Shown here in pieces: positions 7,261-8,412 of a stretch of DNA of 8,412 bases (the first letter of the stretch is position 1; every line of letters starts with the position of its first letter). Location of the stretch: positions 1 through 8,412 of the forward strand of contig DYIG01000021.1 of assembly GCA_020723725.1 (NCBI GenBank). The letters run 5' to 3'. The position numbers and the translations under genes were made by a program. The stretch is from Thermaerobacter marianensis. Lineage in GTDB: Bacteria; Bacillota; Sulfobacillia; DYIH01; DYIG01. The notes beneath the pieces were generated by a model. It was given only the letters and a program-made list of their open reading frames with translations, was not told where the DNA came from and did not search any database.

Positions 7261-7268
7261 TAGGGTAA
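7238..7268. promoter_or_regulatory. Candidate operator: 31-bp dyad in the suf control region
   Basis: The dyad reads TTAC-N4-TTTACA-N3-TGTAAA-N4-GTAA, with 10 of 14 positions per arm complementary and its centre at 7253. A related outer copy of TTTACA (7237-7242) gives three hexamers spaced exactly 9 bp apart. The outer copy with its flanks also forms an 8-bp perfect repeat with the right arm (7235-7242 with 7255-7262). The dyad covers the -35 and spacer of the suf promoter and ends 7 bp upstream of the predicted -35 of the divergent regulator. This is the placement expected for a repressor site. The likely binder is the regulator encoded at 7327-8040; that link is inferred. Confidence 0.6.
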
Positions 7269-7275
7269 TTCTCAA

Positions 7276-7304
7276 TACACACCTGAGATGTCTGAATCTA
7301 TAAT
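7276..7304 (+). promoter_or_regulatory. Putative promoter of the divergent regulator gene
   Basis: A perfect TATAAT (7299-7304) is preceded by a 17-nt spacer and TACACA (7276-7281), a weak -35 with four of six matches. Transcription would begin near 7311, at the ribosome binding site itself, giving a very short leader. If correct, the ATG at 7288 lies upstream of the transcript start and cannot begin translation. Confidence 0.45.
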
Positions 7305-7310
7305 GAACCT

Positions 7311-7318
7311 GGAGGTGA
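7311..7318 (+). promoter_or_regulatory. Ribosome binding site that sets the regulator start
   Basis: GGAGGTGA is a full match to the 16S rRNA tail and lies 8 nt before the in-frame GTG at 7327. The upstream ATG codons at 7288 and 7303 have no comparable sequence before them. Confidence 0.7.
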
Positions 7319-7326
7319 AGTCTGCG

Positions 7327-8040
7327 GTGGAGCGTGACCCGTTGAAAATTGGAGCGGTGCTCGGCGACCCGACCCGTTATTCGATCTACCAATACATTGT
7401 GCAATCCGGCGTTGAAGGCGTAACCGCTCAGGAAATGGCGAACCGTTTTGGTCTACACCCCAATGTCGCCCGGCTCCACCTCAACAAGCTGAAGGAAATC
7501 GGGGTTCTGGTGGCCCAGTTGGAGAAGTCCAGCCGCGGCGGGAGGCCGGGACAGGTCTACAAACTGTCGGGGGAGTCAGTGAGCCTCAATCTGCCTCCAC
7601 GCGAGTACCGCCTGCTTTCGGAACTGCTCTGCCGCGCGCTGTCCCTCTGTGGGGACCAGGGTCTGGTGGCGCTTGAGGAGGTCGGCCGGACCTATGGGCG
7701 TCAGGTGGCCAATCAGGTCTACTCGGAATTGGGTCTTCCCCCGGAGGACGTTTCCGTGGACACCCTGTTCGAGGGGGCGGTTCGCGCCCTGAGTCAGCAG
7801 GGGCTCCAGGCCAATATTAGCCGCAGCCCGTCGGGTTCCGCCACCCTCACCCTGAGCAACTGCAGTTTCGAAGAGGTAGCCGCGCGCTATCCCCGTTTCA
7901 TCTGCCACCTCTGTCACGGCCTCGTTCAGGGGGTGCTTGAGACCCACCTGGCGGTGGCCAATGTCCAGGACAAAGCATCCAAGGCCCGTGGAGACAGGCA
8001 CTGCTCCTACTTTGCCCAGGAGATAAACCCCTCCAAGTAA
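7327..8040 (+). CDS. SufR-like winged-helix regulator with C-terminal cysteines
   Basis: This 237-residue protein is probably an Fe-S-sensing transcriptional repressor of the divergent suf operon. Residues about 5-85 form a winged helix of the COG2345/SufR type. The segment runs from LGDPTRYSIYQYI through the helix-turn-helix TAQEMANRFGLHPNVARLHLNKL to the wing motif GRPGQVYKLS. The C-terminal half has a cysteine set at C179, C193, C196 and C226 (CX13CX2CX29C), within NCSFEEVA and ICHLCHGLVQG, where the SufR family carries its cluster ligands. C102 and C108 lie in the middle. The GTG start at 7327 has a strong ribosome binding site; starting at ATG 7288 would add 13 residues without one. The gene is divergent from sufC across a region with a dyad operator candidate. 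The exact target and ligand are inferred, so the gene symbol is left empty. Confidence 0.85.
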   Translation: MERDPLKIGAVLGDPTRYSIYQYIVQSGVEGVTAQEMANRFGLHPNVARLHLNKLKEIGVLVAQLEKSSRGGRPGQVYKLSGESVSLNLPPREYRLLSELLCRALSLCGDQGLVALEEVGRTYGRQVANQVYSELGLPPEDVSVDTLFEGAVRALSQQGLQANISRSPSGSATLTLSNCSFEEVAARYPRFICHLCHGLVQGVLETHLAVANVQDKASKARGDRHCSYFAQEINPSK

Positions 8041-8117
8041 TCCGCTGATTGCTACCCCCTTAAAACCGGCCACATCTAATCGAAGACTTATACCAGGAAC
8101 GAGCTCGGAAAATACCT

Positions 8118-8125
8118 AAGGAGGG
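8118..8125 (+). promoter_or_regulatory. Ribosome binding site of the SLH protein gene
   Basis: AAGGAGGG lies 9 nt upstream of the GTG at 8135 and decides that non-ATG start. The 94-nt gap after the regulator stop has no convincing promoter pair or terminator, although weak -10-like sequences (TCTAAT at 8075, TATACC at 8089) occur. Confidence 0.75.
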
Positions 8126-8134
8126 TTCTTTACA

Positions 8135-8412
8135 GTGAGAAACCGGTTGTTTATTCGTTGGATGCGTGTTTCGATACTGGTGGCTTTTACTATGATGCTT
8201 ATTCCCGCGCTGGCCATGGCGGATGGGAAGGATGATTACGGCAAAAAAGGCCGTGAGAAAAAGGTAGCAGGTTTCAGGTTGGAAAGCCGTTTCCGTGATA
8301 TGGATGACGCCCCCTGGGCGGGCAAGTTCATCCTTTCCGCTCAAGTCAACCAGATCATCATGGGTTACGACGACAACACCTTCCGCCCCAACATCCCGGT
8401 AAACCGGGAACA
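8135..8412 (+). CDS. Secreted SLH-domain protein (3' end missing)
   Basis: The frame opens at GTG 8135 and is still open at the right edge, giving the first 92 residues. A classical signal peptide is visible: basic start (RNRLFIRWMR), hydrophobic core (VSILVAFTMMLIPAL) and a likely cleavage site after AMA at residue 29. A charged, Lys/Asp/Gly-rich linker (about 30-46) follows. An S-layer homology repeat then begins: FRDMDDAPWAGKFI (about 53-66), QVNQIIMGYDDNTFRPN (about 70-86) and PVNRE. SLH domains attach proteins to secondary cell-wall polymers of Gram-positive bacteria, so the product is probably exported and bound to the envelope. What the rest of the protein does cannot be known from here. 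It shares the regulator's direction but shows no functional link to it. Confidence 0.9.
   Translation, partial: MRNRLFIRWMRVSILVAFTMMLIPALAMADGKDDYGKKGREKKVAGFRLESRFRDMDDAPWAGKFILSAQVNQIIMGYDDNTFRPNIPVNRE

Noticed and set aside
8060..8344. Minus-strand open frame over the start of the SLH gene
   Set aside because: The plus strand has a strong ribosome binding site, a signal peptide and an SLH motif in the same place, so the minus frame is a shadow.

Overview
The window looks like part of a moderately GC-rich Gram-positive (Firmicutes-type) chromosome. The reasons are the sufC-D-S-U-B gene order with SufU instead of SufE/SufA, strong AAGGAGG-type ribosome binding sites, and a secreted protein with an S-layer homology (SLH) domain. 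No species can be named from the sequence alone.

Layout. Positions 1-1696 (+) hold the end of an OmpR/PhoB-type response regulator and a complete membrane sensor histidine kinase, forming a two-component pair. Positions 1697-1978 contain no gene. This gap lies between two convergent operons and holds an unexplained structured element: a 13-bp GC-rich inverted repeat enclosing 84 nt, plus a smaller hairpin. Positions 1979-7176 (-) hold a compact five-gene SUF iron-sulfur cluster assembly operon, transcribed sufC, sufD, sufS, sufU, sufB with overlapping or nearly touching genes. Positions 7177-7326 are a divergent control region. Positions 7327-8040 (+) encode a winged-helix regulator with C-terminal cysteines, resembling SufR-like Fe-S sensor repressors (COG2345-type). 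From 8135 (+) a signal-peptide SLH-domain protein begins and runs off the window.

How the genes work together. SufS takes sulfur from cysteine and passes it to SufU, which delivers it to the SufB-SufC-SufD scaffold, where clusters are built with ATP hydrolysis by SufC. The regulator next door probably senses Fe-S status through its C-terminal cysteines and represses suf when clusters are plentiful. A clean dyad (TTAC-N4-TTTACA-N3-TGTAAA-N4-GTAA, 7238-7268) overlaps the -35 box and spacer of a good sigma-A-type suf promoter, so it is the obvious candidate operator. The two-component pair and the SLH protein have no evident functional link to the SUF genes.

The genes themselves belong to known families. 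The parts that merit a second look are the regulator/operator arrangement, the intergenic structured element, and an unusual cysteine cluster at the SufB N-terminus. All start-site, promoter and operator calls were made by eye.
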